DNA of 64,000 bases from CAG-177 sp003514385 (lineage in GTDB: Bacteria; Bacillota; Clostridia; Oscillospirales; Acutalibacteraceae). The stretch is from NCBI GenBank assembly GCA_051920445.1, contig JBPPLN010000001.1:372001-436000 (forward strand). Direction: 5' to 3'. Made by a program: the position numbers and the translations under genes. The notes beneath the pieces are model-generated. The model made no database searches. It was given only the letters and a program-made list of their open reading frames with translations, and was not told the origin of the DNA. Of the stretch, positions 7,691-17,666 are shown piece by piece. Numbering within the stretch: the first letter of the stretch is position 1; every line of letters starts with the position of its first letter.

Positions 7691-9499
7691 CTAACCCAAA
7701 AGTTCATATTTTTCAAGTACTTTTGCAATTTTTTCGCCTGCGGGCAAAGATTCTATATCCTCGCGCACGATGCCCTTGAAGACGATGATAGCTATCGCAT
7801 ACACCATAACGGCGATTATGATAGCGGCGAGCAGCGCGATATCCGCGCCGTGACTGACGCTCTTGAGCACATAGTTGCCGAGCAGACCGTAAGCCGCCCA
7901 CGCCGCGAGACCGCACATGGCGGCGGAGATAAGCGGTTTTATCAAATCTGACATTATATCAATGCGGACTTTAGTGACTTTTATAACGGCGATGACATTG
8001 AGAATGACGTTTATAACATAGAACAATACTGTTCCGATAACCGCGCCGTTGAAATTGATGCCCGGTATGCCGACGAGGGCGAAGTTGCAGATTATCTTGA
8101 CGACGGCGGAGACGAGCATTGTTTTTACGGGGATATCCGTTCTGCCGACCGCCTGAAGGAGGTTCGTAAGCGGGGTCGAAATGGACATGAACGCAGTCGT
8201 GAAGCCGAAGACGGCAACCATGGGCGCTATCATCGGGATATCGGCAGCCATTCTGCCGCGGCCGTAGATAAGAGTAAGTATAGGCTCGGCGAGCACGCCC
8301 ATGCCGATACCGGCGGGCAGAGCTATGAGCATGGAGACTCTTATAACGGTATTGACGGCGCTCTTGACAGCCGCCTTGTCTTTCATCGTCCACGCCTCCG
8401 CGAGGGCGGGAAGCGCGCTGACGCCGAGGGAGACGGTTATCATCGGGATGAGGTTCTTGAAGTCCACGGCGGTGTTATATGCGCCGTAGAGATAGCTCAT
8501 GAAGCCCTTGCTGTCTGAAAGATTCAAGGTACCGCTCGCGACATCGGCATCGATGCACTGCTTATATAAATTGTATATTGTATCCTGACCGCTCTCGATA
8601 GCGTGGAGCAGGCGGTTCTGGATGGTCACGGCGTCGATAAGGTTCGTGGCGTTGAGAACGAGCGAGCTCAAAAGAATCGGCACCGCTATGGTTATCATGT
8701 TCTTGGCTATGGCATGATTTGCGGGCGGCTTCGGGGAATTGACGAGCTCGAGGCGGGTTATACCGTCGCCCTTTGCTCTGTGGCGGATGCCGAGATAGAT
8801 AAGGCTCAGAAGCGAGCCGAGGGTAACGCCGAGTATTGCGCCGGCGGCAGCCCACGGGTATGTTACGCTGAAAGCCTCATTAAGAGACGAGACCTCTTTG
8901 CCGAACACGGTAGCGGTAGCCGAGCCTGCGGCAACGGCGCTGTTATAGGCGCTCTCGCCGTAGGACATGATGAGCTTTGCAAAAACAAGTCCGATAACAA
9001 GCTTGCCGAGAGCCTCGATGACCTGCGATATGGCGGTCGGGATCATGTTGCGCAGACCCTCGTAATATCCTCTGTAAGCCGAGACATAGCAGCAGAAGAA
9101 TATCGACGGGGCGACGGCTATCATCGCGGGCAGGTTTCTTATATCCGAGATGAACGCGGCATATGGAATGGAGATAATGACCATGAGCAGCGTGCCCGCG
9201 GTTCCGACGAGAAGGAATATCTTGCGCGCCGTTTTGAGCGTCATACGCGCCTCGCGGTAATGATTTAATGCGACATCCTCCGCGACCATGCGCGACACCG
9301 CTATCGGCAGACCCGCCATGGAAATTGAATAGATGGGAGTATAGATAGCATAGACCGAGGTGAAATATCCGTATCCCACGAGGCCGAGCATACTGCCCAG
9401 CGGCATCTTGAAGCAGAGACCTATCACCTTGACCACGAGGGTCGAGATGACAAGGATTATTGCGCCGTTCAAGAGCGACTGTTTCTTTCTTTCTGCCAA
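7691..9499 (-). CDS. MATE/MOP-superfamily polysaccharide flippase (YabM/SpoVB/MurJ-like)
   Basis: 602 residues, TTG start at 9499 with GGAGG 7 nt upstream. Hydrophobic throughout, with about 14 membrane segments as expected for the polysaccharide-transporter branch of the MOP superfamily; it opens with the typical GAIILVISTLVVKVIGLCFKMPLG-type segment. Relatives flip lipid-linked wall or polysaccharide precursors such as lipid II. Position ahead of mazG equals yabM in B. subtilis. A second paralogue lies at 37.2 kb. Substrate not readable from sequence. Confidence 0.85.
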   Translation of the reverse strand: MAERKKQSLLNGAIILVISTLVVKVIGLCFKMPLGSMLGLVGYGYFTSVYAIYTPIYSISMAGLPIAVSRMVAEDVALNHYREARMTLKTARKIFLLVGTAGTLLMVIISIPYAAFISDIRNLPAMIAVAPSIFFCCYVSAYRGYYEGLRNMIPTAISQVIEALGKLVIGLVFAKLIMSYGESAYNSAVAAGSATATVFGKEVSSLNEAFSVTYPWAAAGAILGVTLGSLLSLIYLGIRHRAKGDGITRLELVNSPKPPANHAIAKNMITIAVPILLSSLVLNATNLIDAVTIQNRLLHAIESGQDTIYNLYKQCIDADVASGTLNLSDSKGFMSYLYGAYNTAVDFKNLIPMITVSLGVSALPALAEAWTMKDKAAVKSAVNTVIRVSMLIALPAGIGMGVLAEPILTLIYGRGRMAADIPMIAPMVAVFGFTTAFMSISTPLTNLLQAVGRTDIPVKTMLVSAVVKIICNFALVGIPGINFNGAVIGTVLFYVINVILNVIAVIKVTKVRIDIMSDLIKPLISAAMCGLAAWAAYGLLGNYVLKSVSHGADIALLAAIIIAVMVYAIAIIVFKGIVREDIESLPAGEKIAKVLEKYELLG

Positions 9500-9544
9500 G
9501 GGTAAACCTCCTTGCTGTTCGTTTCTTTCTTAAAACCGTTCCTA

Positions 9545-9573
9545 ATTATATCGTTTGAGGGCGATATTATCAA
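9545..9573 (-). promoter_or_regulatory. Sigma-A promoter of the flippase-mazG-hup run
   Basis: Minus strand TTGATA (9568-9573) and TATAAT (9545-9550) with exactly 17 bp between; about 46 nt upstream of the TTG start. Confidence 0.75.
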
Positions 9574-9600
9574 CAATATGCTGAAAAATTTAACAATTGT

Positions 9601-10512
9601 TTAATCCATAAACTCACGAAGCAGCGAGTTTTCGGGGATAACATCGACCGGCAGAGGCTCGAATCTCTCAAGGCGTTCTATCATCATCTGCGCCTCGTCA
9701 TACCACTCGCTGCCGCTCCCGACGGAGCCAAGCATCGGCACGGCAAGGGCACGGAACACGCACGGTTCATAGGCATGGAGCGAGTCTATCTTCTCCGCCG
9801 CCAAGTGGCTGTAAGGGAAGATATACTTATCCTCGCCGCGCTGAACGCTCCCCCAGAGGTCATATGTCCGCTCGACACTGCTCGCGCGGTGGTAATAATC
9901 CCGAACGAGACGGCGGACAAAGCGCAGATCGCGCTTCGACATAAGCACATCCCCGTCCTCATCGGCGATACGGGACGAGACGCTGACATAGAGTTTCATC
10001 AGGTTTTCACTCGGCAGAGAGTCGGTTATAACCGGGTTCAGGGCGTGGATACCCTCGACTATCAGCACATCGTCCTTGCCGAGCGTTATAGGGTCAGAGA
10101 AGCCGCTGCGCCTGCCGCTGACAAAATCGAAATGCGGCAGTCTCGTTGTGCCGTTTTTGATGATATCCTCAAGGCACGAATCAATGAGCGCAATATCGAG
10201 GGCGTTGACAGTCTCATAGTCGGGCTTGCCGTTTTCATCGAGAATGGCATCGCGCTGATCATGATAAAAATCATCGAGCGAGACAGTGAAAGCCTTTGCG
10301 CCGCGCGATTCGAGCCGCGAGGCGATGAGCCCGGCGGTGGTCGTTTTGCCCGACGCGCTGGGACCCGCGAGCATGACTATACGCTTTTCGCGGTCGGAGA
10401 ATATACGCTCGGCTATTTCATCGAGCCTGTCTGAATACCGCTCCTCGGCTTTTGAGACGAGAAATGCGGGGTCATTTGCCGCCATTGAGTTTATTTTTAC
10501 GAGAGATTTCAA
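9601..10512 (-). CDS. Nucleoside (uridine-type) kinase, phosphoribulokinase/uridine kinase family
   Basis: 303 residues; start is TTG 10512 with AGGTGAT 4-5 nt upstream. Walker A GPSASGKTT at 50-58, then SLDDFYHD and IVEGIHALNP are the uridine kinase/PRK substrate and metal segments. The N-terminal 45 residues are an extra helical region seen in clostridial members. Predicted to phosphorylate a nucleoside (uridine or cytidine) with ATP or GTP. It follows hemZ by 9 nt and is probably in the recJ-rel-dtd-hemZ transcript. Confidence 0.82.
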   Translation of the reverse strand: MKSLVKINSMAANDPAFLVSKAEERYSDRLDEIAERIFSDREKRIVMLAGPSASGKTTTAGLIASRLESRGAKAFTVSLDDFYHDQRDAILDENGKPDYETVNALDIALIDSCLEDIIKNGTTRLPHFDFVSGRRSGFSDPITLGKDDVLIVEGIHALNPVITDSLPSENLMKLYVSVSSRIADEDGDVLMSKRDLRFVRRLVRDYYHRASSVERTYDLWGSVQRGEDKYIFPYSHLAAEKIDSLHAYEPCVFRALAVPMLGSVGSGSEWYDEAQMMIERLERFEPLPVDVIPENSLLREFMD

Positions 10513-10521
10513 CTTATCACC

Positions 10522-12018
10522 TTATTTATCCGCAGACGACTGCGAACCGAATATTTCCGAATAGAACTCCGATATGCGTTTCTTGCGCTCCATCAGAGTG
10601 TCAAACCGGGCATTATATTCATATGGATATTTGTAGTTAAAAATACGCTCGATATAGTTGCTGCCGGGCTTTTTGAGCTTTGTTACGGCGCCCGCTCCGG
10701 CAGCGAGGACAGTATGCGTCTCCTCCATCATGAATACATTATATCTGCACTCCGTACCGGGCTTGCACCAGCCGACATTTTCGAGGTTGCCGACGCAGCG
10801 GCTCTGGCGATACATATAATAAGGAATATAGCCGTTATCGAAGAGAACGGAGTGGGAATAATCAATCATCTTCCCCGCCGTCTCCCCTTCGCTGACCGCG
10901 TGACCGTGTTCTCTGAGAGTGGATGCGGATTTCAGCGCAAGGGCATGGACGGTTATATTCGCAGGCGCGAGCGAGACGACTCCGTCAACGGATTTTTTGA
11001 AGCTCTCGAGCGTATCACCGGGGAGTCCCGCGATAAGATCGACATTTATATTTTCAAACCCGCTCTTCTCGGCGAGGGCATAAGAGGCGAAAAAATCCGC
11101 CGCGGTATGCTTTCTGCCGACCGCTTCGAGCACGGAATCGTTGAGGGTCTGGGTATTTATGCTTATTCTGTCCACCGAGTGGGAGCGCAGGACATCGAGC
11201 TTCTCCTGCGTCACGGTATCGGGTCTGCCGAGTTCGACGGTATATTCGCGTATAGCGGACAGATCGAAGCTGTTTTCTACTGCCGAGCAGACCTTTTCCA
11301 TCTGCTCCGCGCTGAGAATACCGGGCGTTCCGCCGCCGATATATATACTCTCAAGCCGCAGTCCGATATCGCGGACGATTTTTCCCGTTATCTCAAGCTC
11401 CCTGCACAGGTCGTCAACATAGACGGGCAGAAGCTTTGCGGCGTTGGCGTTGGTTATCGAATGGGAGACGAACGAGCAATAGCTGCACCTTGACGGGCAG
11501 AACGGTATCGCGATATAGAGACTGAACGAGCGCTCGTCACCAAGTGCGGCTATCTCCTGCTCCGTGCCCGCGACGCTCTGCGCAAGGCGCGCTTTCGGCT
11601 CGCTTACAAGAAGTTTTTTTGTAAAATAGTCATACGCGCCCTTTTCGCCGAGAGATTCAATGAGCTTCAGCATAAGCTTGGACGGGCGCACGCCGGTGAG
11701 TATGCCCCATGGCGGGACATAACCCGTGACGGCGCTCAGAGCCGAGAAAAGCTCGCGAGCCATGGTGCGCTCGCACTCGTCCTTTTCGGGTTCGTCCGTC
11801 TTCGGGACTTCTGCCGAGCGAGTCTCGGTCTTATCCCCGACATTGACGCGCATGCGCACGGAATATCCGCCGCTCGCGCCGTCGAGATATGTTTCGACCT
11901 CGGGTGCTCCGCTTTCGGGCAGAGTGTCCGAGACTGTTATCTTTTCGTTCGGGAAGAACACGCGGCAAAGATTCTCCATCTCATAATGGAAATCGTGACC
12001 GCAGATATATAGAATCAT
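10522..12018 (-). CDS. hemZ: Coproporphyrinogen III dehydrogenase-like radical SAM protein HemZ
   Basis: 498 residues. Radical SAM cluster CPSRCSYC with Cys 174, 178 and 181, GGGTP near 228, and the HemN-like C-terminal region (YMYRQSRCVGNLENVGW). About 165 N-terminal residues precede the radical SAM barrel, as in HemZ. HemZ was proposed to convert coproporphyrinogen III to protoporphyrinogen anaerobically; HemN-like proteins also include heme chaperones, so the reaction is uncertain. Gene order recJ-rel-dtd-MBL-hemZ is common in Clostridia. Confidence 0.9.
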   Translation of the reverse strand: MILYICGHDFHYEMENLCRVFFPNEKITVSDTLPESGAPEVETYLDGASGGYSVRMRVNVGDKTETRSAEVPKTDEPEKDECERTMARELFSALSAVTGYVPPWGILTGVRPSKLMLKLIESLGEKGAYDYFTKKLLVSEPKARLAQSVAGTEQEIAALGDERSFSLYIAIPFCPSRCSYCSFVSHSITNANAAKLLPVYVDDLCRELEITGKIVRDIGLRLESIYIGGGTPGILSAEQMEKVCSAVENSFDLSAIREYTVELGRPDTVTQEKLDVLRSHSVDRISINTQTLNDSVLEAVGRKHTAADFFASYALAEKSGFENINVDLIAGLPGDTLESFKKSVDGVVSLAPANITVHALALKSASTLREHGHAVSEGETAGKMIDYSHSVLFDNGYIPYYMYRQSRCVGNLENVGWCKPGTECRYNVFMMEETHTVLAAGAGAVTKLKKPGSNYIERIFNYKYPYEYNARFDTLMERKKRISEFYSEIFGSQSSADK

Positions 12019-12028
12019 AGGCGTTTCC

Positions 12029-12682
12029 TTAAAGCTCTCCTCTGGGTATTTTTCTTAAATATCTGTTTCTGACCCGCTCCTCGGAGAGCGTTGTGGAGCG
12101 GTTATGTCCGGTATAGACGGTATATTCGCCGTCAAGGGCGGCAAGGCGTTTGAGGCTTTCGACCATAGCCTGCCAGTCCCCGCCGGGGAGGTCGGTTCTG
12201 CCGACAGTGCGGCAAAAAAGAGTATCGCCCGAGAACATCACGCGTTCGGTTTCTTCGAGATAGCACACGCCGCCGAGGGTGTGGCCGGGGGTATGAATAG
12301 TATGGAGAGTGATATCTCCTATCTTCGCTTCAAAGCCCTCTTCCGCGAGCAAATCATAATCGACATATTTCTGGATGCCGTGATCGACATGGGTCGCGAG
12401 GCTGATATCCTCGCACTTGAGGCAGGGGCTGTCATAGGGGTGGATGGCTATTTTCGCGTCCGGGTAGTCGTCTTTTATATGCGCAACGCCGAGAATGTGG
12501 TCATAGTGACCGTGGGTGAGAAGAATATACTTGAGATTTTTCACTTCGTCGCGAAGGACTGATTTCAATTCGTCCGTGTAGTCGCCGGGATCGATAACCG
12601 CCGCCTCGCCGCTGTGTTCATCTATAACGACATAGCAGTTCGCCTGGACGGGTCCCATGGGCAGAGTGTGTATCTTCATCAT
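12029..12682 (-). CDS. MBL-fold metallo-hydrolase, glyoxalase II-like
   Basis: 217 residues from ATG 12682, which overlaps the dtd stop as ATGA; GGAGG is 8 nt upstream. Zinc-binding THGHYDH at about 56-62, a second ligand histidine in HTPGHTLGG, and Asp in FSGDTLF are those of the glyoxalase II/persulfide dioxygenase branch of the beta-lactamase fold. Cytoplasmic; substrate not assignable, likely a thioester or hydroperoxide-type compound. Always found between dtd and hemZ in related genomes. Confidence 0.85.
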   Translation of the reverse strand: MMKIHTLPMGPVQANCYVVIDEHSGEAAVIDPGDYTDELKSVLRDEVKNLKYILLTHGHYDHILGVAHIKDDYPDAKIAIHPYDSPCLKCEDISLATHVDHGIQKYVDYDLLAEEGFEAKIGDITLHTIHTPGHTLGGVCYLEETERVMFSGDTLFCRTVGRTDLPGGDWQAMVESLKRLAALDGEYTVYTGHNRSTTLSEERVRNRYLRKIPRGEL

Positions 12683-13140
12683 TTGTCTTTCCTCCATATA
12701 TCGGTATCGAGCATTATAGTGACGGGTCCGTCGTTTGCTATATCGACCGCCATATCCGCGCCGAAGATGCCTTTTTCGACATTCCTGACTCCGTTCGCGG
12801 AGAGCTCGGAGCAGAACAGCTCATATAATCTGTTCGCTTCATCGGGCGCGGCAGAGAGCGTAAAAGACGGTCTGTTGCCCTTTTTGCAATCGGCACAGAG
12901 AGTGAACTGCGAGATAGCGAGAATCTCGCCGCCGACATCGTTGACGCTGAGATTCATCTTTCCGTTTTCGTCCTCGAACACGCGCAGACGCGCTATTTTG
13001 CCGGCAAGCAACGCCGCCTGCTCATCGGTGTCGCCCTCGACAACGCCGAGCAGGACATTGAAGCCCTTGCCTATCTCGCCGACGGTCTTTCCGTCAACGG
13101 AAACTTTTGACGATGTGACGCGCTGAACAACAGCTCTCAC
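12679..13140 (-). CDS. dtd: D-aminoacyl-tRNA deacylase
   Basis: 153 residues, GTG start with GGGGGA upstream. Catalytic motifs SQFTL at 77-81 and the GPVT cross-subunit motif near 139 are intact. DTD removes D-amino acids (and glycine from tRNA-Ala) from mischarged tRNAs, acting as a homodimer. Its stop overlaps the start of the MBL gene. It lies 45 nt after rel. Confidence 0.95.
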   Translation of the reverse strand: MRAVVQRVTSSKVSVDGKTVGEIGKGFNVLLGVVEGDTDEQAALLAGKIARLRVFEDENGKMNLSVNDVGGEILAISQFTLCADCKKGNRPSFTLSAAPDEANRLYELFCSELSANGVRNVEKGIFGADMAVDIANDGPVTIMLDTDIWRKDK

Positions 13141-13185
13141 GGTGATTCCCCCTTGGACTTGCGATATCTAAAAATATAATTGGCA

Positions 13186-15447
13186 TCAGGTTGCGGCTCT
13201 TTCGACGCTGAGCACGCCGTCGATTCGCTCGATTTTGGCGGCAACGCTCTTGAGATGCTCGATTCCCGAGACGGTTATGGTCATAGAGAACGTGCTTCTG
13301 CCGTCCTTGAAATTCCTTGTGTTTATATCATTTATCATAACGTGCATATTGGCGAGCTGGACGGAGATATCCGCGAGCATGCCGACCCTGTTGAGGCAGG
13401 ATATCATGAGCGTTGCGCGGAAATCCTCTTTTATGGCGCTGTCCCAATATGCGTTTATCCATCTGTCTTTGTCGCCGCAATGTTCAAGATCCTTCGGGAC
13501 ATTGCTGCAGTCGCGCGTATGGATCGACACGCCGTGGCCGCGGGTAATAAAGCCGATTATACTGTCACCTGGGAGCGGATTGCAGCAGCGCGAGAACTTG
13601 ACAAGGCAGTTGTCGATGCCCTCGACTATAACGCCCTCGCTGCTCTTGACGCGCTTTTTCGGCTGGGTGAGCACAATCTCCGGCGGAGCGGACGCCTTGA
13701 CTATCTTGTTATACTCATCTTTTATATGCGGCATCATGCGGATGAGCGACACGCCGCCGTAGCCGATAGCGGCATAGAAATCCTCGACCGTGTCGAAATG
13801 CTGGCGCTCCGCGATGCGCTGGATGAACGACTTCATCTCGTCATCCGGCAGGCGGATAAAGCTGCGCCTGAACTCGCGCTCGACCTCCGCCTTGCCCTCG
13901 GCGATATTCTCGTCGCGGCGCTCTTTCTTGAACCAGTTGCGTATCTTGCTGCGCGCCTCGCTCGTCTTGACTATCTTGAGCCAATCGCGGCTCGGTCCCT
14001 TGCCGGGCTGAGACGAAGTCAAAACATCAACTATTTCGCCGGTCTTTACCTGATAGTCAATCGGCACGATGCGCCCGTCGACCTTTGCGCCGGTCATGCG
14101 GTTGCCGATGGCGGAGTGAATGGCATAGGCAAAGTCGATAACCGTCGCGCCTATGGGCAGGTTTATAACGTCGCCCTTGGGAGTGAACACAAACACCTCT
14201 TCGGGGACGAGGTCGCTCTTTATCGTTCTGACGATATCCTCGACATCTTCGGAATCGCTCTGGCTCTCGAGCATCTGGCGAATCCACGCGAGGCGCTTGT
14301 CGAAGTTGCCGCTCGCGGTGCCGCCGCCGAGCTTATACTTCCAGTGCGCGGCGATACCGTATTCAGCCGTCTGATGCATTTCCCAGGTTCTTATCTGAAC
14401 CTCGAATGGTATTCCCTCTTTGCCGATAACGGTGGTATGCAGGGACTGATACATATTCGGCTTCGGGGTCGAGATATAATCTTTGAAGCGGTTCGGGATC
14501 GGGCGGAACATATCGTGGATAACGCCGAGGCAGTTATAGCAATCGATAACAGACTCGACTATTATTCTGACGGCGTAGATATCATAAATCTCATCAAAGG
14601 TCTTGCCGCCGATATACATTTTGCGGTAGATTCCGTGGACGCTCTTGATTCTGCCCTCGACCTTGCAGCCGGAGACGAGCGGATCGACGCGCTCCTTTAT
14701 TTTCTCGATTATGCTGTCGAGGAACTCCTTGCGCGATGCGCTCTGGGAGTTGAGATAATCCTCTATTTCTTTATACGCGACGGGGTCGAGGCAGATAATG
14801 GCTCTGTCCTCAAGCTCCTCTTTTATCGTTCTGATACCTAAGCGGTGAGCGATGGGGGCATATATCTCGAGAGTTTCAAGAGCCGTTTCGCGGCGCTTCT
14901 CTTCGCGGACATAGCCGATGGTTCTCATATTATGCAGTCTGTCGGCGAGCTTTATAATAATAACTCTGATATCATTCGACATCGCGAGGAGCATCTTGCG
15001 GATATTTTCCGCCTGCGCCTCCGCCTTTGTCTCGGTCGGCACTTTAGCGAGCTTTGTCACGCCGTCGACTAATTGAGCTATCTCGTCGCCGAACTCGAGC
15101 TCGATATCCGCCTTTGTGACATCGGTATCCTCGACAGTATCGTGCAGGAGAGCCGCCGCCACCGACTGGCTGTCCATGCCGAGGTCTGCGAGAATCGAGG
15201 CTACGGCTATCGGGTGGATTATATACGGCTCGCCGGACTGGCGGAGCTGGTTCTTATGATGCTCCTTCGCCATATCATAGGCGCGCTTCACCGTTTCAAG
15301 CTCGTCGTCGCGGTACATGGTCTTTATTTTTTCGTAGAGCTTGTCGAAGCCGTCGTCAAAGGAAGAGCTGCCGTCGGTGAAATCCGCCTGACGGTTCATC
15401 TTCTTCTCCTCGGTCTCGCCGTTTATTTTTTCTTCCCACGATCTCAT
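13186..15447 (-). CDS. rel: Bifunctional (p)ppGpp synthetase/hydrolase, RelA/SpoT family
   Basis: 753 residues from ATG 15447 (AGGAG with a 7-nt spacer). In order: HD hydrolase domain with HDTVEDT at 102-108, nucleotidyltransferase synthetase domain (RIKSVHGIYRKM and the LHTTV segment), TGS domain (FVFTPKGDVINLPIGATVIDF), zinc-finger/CC region (FSRCCNPLPGD) and a C-terminal ACT domain (LMISCLNRVGMLADIS). The intact HD residues argue for a bifunctional Rel. It makes and degrades the stringent alarmone in response to uncharged tRNA on ribosomes. It follows recJ by 29 nt; the apt gene often found between them in Clostridia is absent. Confidence 0.95.
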   Translation of the reverse strand: MRSWEEKINGETEEKKMNRQADFTDGSSSFDDGFDKLYEKIKTMYRDDELETVKRAYDMAKEHHKNQLRQSGEPYIIHPIAVASILADLGMDSQSVAAALLHDTVEDTDVTKADIELEFGDEIAQLVDGVTKLAKVPTETKAEAQAENIRKMLLAMSNDIRVIIIKLADRLHNMRTIGYVREEKRRETALETLEIYAPIAHRLGIRTIKEELEDRAIICLDPVAYKEIEDYLNSQSASRKEFLDSIIEKIKERVDPLVSGCKVEGRIKSVHGIYRKMYIGGKTFDEIYDIYAVRIIVESVIDCYNCLGVIHDMFRPIPNRFKDYISTPKPNMYQSLHTTVIGKEGIPFEVQIRTWEMHQTAEYGIAAHWKYKLGGGTASGNFDKRLAWIRQMLESQSDSEDVEDIVRTIKSDLVPEEVFVFTPKGDVINLPIGATVIDFAYAIHSAIGNRMTGAKVDGRIVPIDYQVKTGEIVDVLTSSQPGKGPSRDWLKIVKTSEARSKIRNWFKKERRDENIAEGKAEVEREFRRSFIRLPDDEMKSFIQRIAERQHFDTVEDFYAAIGYGGVSLIRMMPHIKDEYNKIVKASAPPEIVLTQPKKRVKSSEGVIVEGIDNCLVKFSRCCNPLPGDSIIGFITRGHGVSIHTRDCSNVPKDLEHCGDKDRWINAYWDSAIKEDFRATLMISCLNRVGMLADISVQLANMHVMINDINTRNFKDGRSTFSMTITVSGIEHLKSVAAKIERIDGVLSVERAAT

Positions 15448-15476
15448 CGGATCACTCCTCATTATCTTGCCGCTGT

Positions 15477-17516
15477 TTATAAAAAGCTTCTTATATGTTT
15501 CATCAATTGTGCGTCCTCAAGGTTCACCTTGGGGCTCTGTTCGTTGACAACGATACTGCCCGCGGGCGAGCGGTTGAGAACGCCGGTCTGTACCATAACT
15601 TCGACAGCGCTCGCGACGGCGCATATTCTATCCGCCCCGAAGCCCGAGCGCAGGCAGAGCATCTCATACTCGGCGCTCCATGAGCCGCGCCGTTTTATCT
15701 GGGTATACACCGCGCCGCAGAGGCTTCTGTCCGGCAGAGCGGCTCTCGCCTGCTCAGCAGTCAGCTCCTCGCCGTGCATGACGCGGTCAAAGAGCCGAAG
15801 CCCCTCAAGGACTTTTATATCGTCGCTGCCCGACGGGCGCATATTCCTGATATATACGCCGATGCGGACACTCCCCTGATACTCCTTCCTGTCGAGATTG
15901 ACGGCGAGGTCAACTGTATCGCCGACGCTGTAAAAGAACGAGCGCTCGGTCATGCCGAAATACATGGCGAAGATGCGCGTATCGCCCTTTGAGACGGTTA
16001 TTCTCATATGCTTGCCGTTGCCGACGGGAGAAAAACTTTCTATCTTCATGCCGTAAAGTCCGAAGACCGGTTGGGGGTTGCCCGCTCCGAACGGTTCGAG
16101 GGACGAGACGGCGTCAAGAATATCCAAAGATATATGCGCGGGATTAATTTTGAGATCTATATTCTGAACCGGAAACGGCATCTCGGTATTAAGCGAATAT
16201 TCCGTTATCTCCGAGCGCAGCTGTTCGATATCCTTCGCCATGAGCGAGAGTCCCGCCGCCTGAGTGTGACCGCCGAAATGGGTCAGCAGATGCTTTGAGT
16301 TTTTTATTGCATCATAGAGCGAGAAGCCCTCGATGCTGCGTCCAGAGCCGCGCGCCGTGCCGTCCTCTGTATTGCGCGAAATTATTATGCACGGTTTTGA
16401 ATATTTTTCCTGAATCCTCGCGGCGACAATGCCGATAACGCCGTTGTGCCAATCGTCGCCGTCAACGACAATGACGGGGGCATAGCGTATCTCCGGATGC
16501 TCAAACAGCTTCTGTTCGACCTCGGCGAAAATTTCGCTTTCAATCGTCTGGCGCGTTCTGTTCGCCTCATTTATCTCCTGCGCAAGCCCGTTTGCGGTCT
16601 CGGGGTCGTCGCTGAGCAGAAGCTCGAGCGCGCGGTTGGCGGAGCCCATTCTGCCCGCCGCATTGATGCGCGGCGAAATTGTGAACGCCACGGAAGTTGC
16701 GTTGACATATTTATTACCCGCTCCGGCAACATCGAGAAGTTCGTTTATTCCGGCGCGAGAGCGGTTGTTGATGCTGCGGAGTCCCGCCTTGACTATCGCG
16801 CGGTTCTCGCCGGTAAGATTGACAACATCGCTTATAGTGCCTATTGCGGCGAGGTCTGCGAAGTCTTCTATGACGGCTGTATCGTCCTCAAGCTCCATAG
16901 CACACGCCAGCTTGAATGCAACGCCCGCTCCGCACAGCTCCTTAAACGGGCTGCTGCAATCCGCGCGCTGAAGATCGACTATCGCCTCGGCGCGGGGCAG
17001 AACATCGGGAACTTTGTGGTGGTCGGTTATAACGACCTCCATGCCGAGCTCATACGCACGCTCGGTCGCGTCCGCGGCGCTGACTCCGTTATCGACCGTC
17101 ACTATCAGCTGAGTGCCCATATCTTTGAGCTTTTCGACCGCGCCGACGCTCAGACCGTAGCCCTCGGTCAGCCTGTCCGGGATATACCACAGGACATTCG
17201 CGCCCTTTGACTCAAGATATGTATATAGAAGAGCGGTTGAGGTCACGCCGTCGGCATCGAAATCGCCGAATATCGCGATGCACTCGAAATTATCTATCGC
17301 GCGGTTTATGCGCTCGACCGCCTTGTCCATATCCGGCAGGGCGAACGGATCGAGAGTAAAGAACGGGTTCGGGTCGAAGAAATCTTCTATCTCTTCGTTG
17401 TCGCGAAGTCCGCGTATAACGGCAAGCAGCGCGGCGATAGGATTGAGGCTGTGTTCCTCGGCTATCTGAGCCGCGAGATCCTTGTCATATGAAGCTGCAA
17501 GCCATCTTTTACGCAT
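15477..17516 (-). CDS. recJ: Single-stranded-DNA-specific exonuclease RecJ
   Basis: 679 residues. DHH-superfamily motifs: DFDADG at 85-90, VDNG at 141-144, ITDHH at 163-167, and the DHHA1 GGHTQAAGLS motif near 400. An OB domain and a short C-terminal extension follow. RecJ degrades single-stranded DNA 5' to 3' in recombination and mismatch/base excision repair and needs Mn or Mg. SD AAAGGA is about 11 nt upstream of ATG 17516. It heads the run recJ-rel-dtd-MBL-hemZ-nucleoside kinase. Confidence 0.95.
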   Translation of the reverse strand: MRKRWLAASYDKDLAAQIAEEHSLNPIAALLAVIRGLRDNEEIEDFFDPNPFFTLDPFALPDMDKAVERINRAIDNFECIAIFGDFDADGVTSTALLYTYLESKGANVLWYIPDRLTEGYGLSVGAVEKLKDMGTQLIVTVDNGVSAADATERAYELGMEVVITDHHKVPDVLPRAEAIVDLQRADCSSPFKELCGAGVAFKLACAMELEDDTAVIEDFADLAAIGTISDVVNLTGENRAIVKAGLRSINNRSRAGINELLDVAGAGNKYVNATSVAFTISPRINAAGRMGSANRALELLLSDDPETANGLAQEINEANRTRQTIESEIFAEVEQKLFEHPEIRYAPVIVVDGDDWHNGVIGIVAARIQEKYSKPCIIISRNTEDGTARGSGRSIEGFSLYDAIKNSKHLLTHFGGHTQAAGLSLMAKDIEQLRSEITEYSLNTEMPFPVQNIDLKINPAHISLDILDAVSSLEPFGAGNPQPVFGLYGMKIESFSPVGNGKHMRITVSKGDTRIFAMYFGMTERSFFYSVGDTVDLAVNLDRKEYQGSVRIGVYIRNMRPSGSDDIKVLEGLRLFDRVMHGEELTAEQARAALPDRSLCGAVYTQIKRRGSWSAEYEMLCLRSGFGADRICAVASAVEVMVQTGVLNRSPAGSIVVNEQSPKVNLEDAQLMKHIRSFL

Positions 17517-17614
17517 AGGGTTACCATTCCTTTCGATAATAGTTAATTATACCATGTATATAGCGGTTTTATCAAGAGTTTCGGCAGAAAGTTCGGCTTT
17601 TCGGCACGGGACAT

Positions 17615-17645
17615 AAAAAGAGCAGACCGGCTGACCGGTCTGCTC
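17615..17645 (-). terminator. Intrinsic terminator after the small membrane protein gene
   Basis: GAGCAGACCGG / CCGGTCTGCTC (17620-17630 with 17635-17645), loop of 4, followed on the minus strand by five T. It separates the 17.7 kb gene from recJ. Confidence 0.88.
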
Positions 17646-17666
17646 CGTGGATCGATATTTGTTGTT

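Noticed and set aside
13180..14841. 553-codon plus-strand ORF
   Set aside because: Shadow of rel; no RBS and no recognisable domain.
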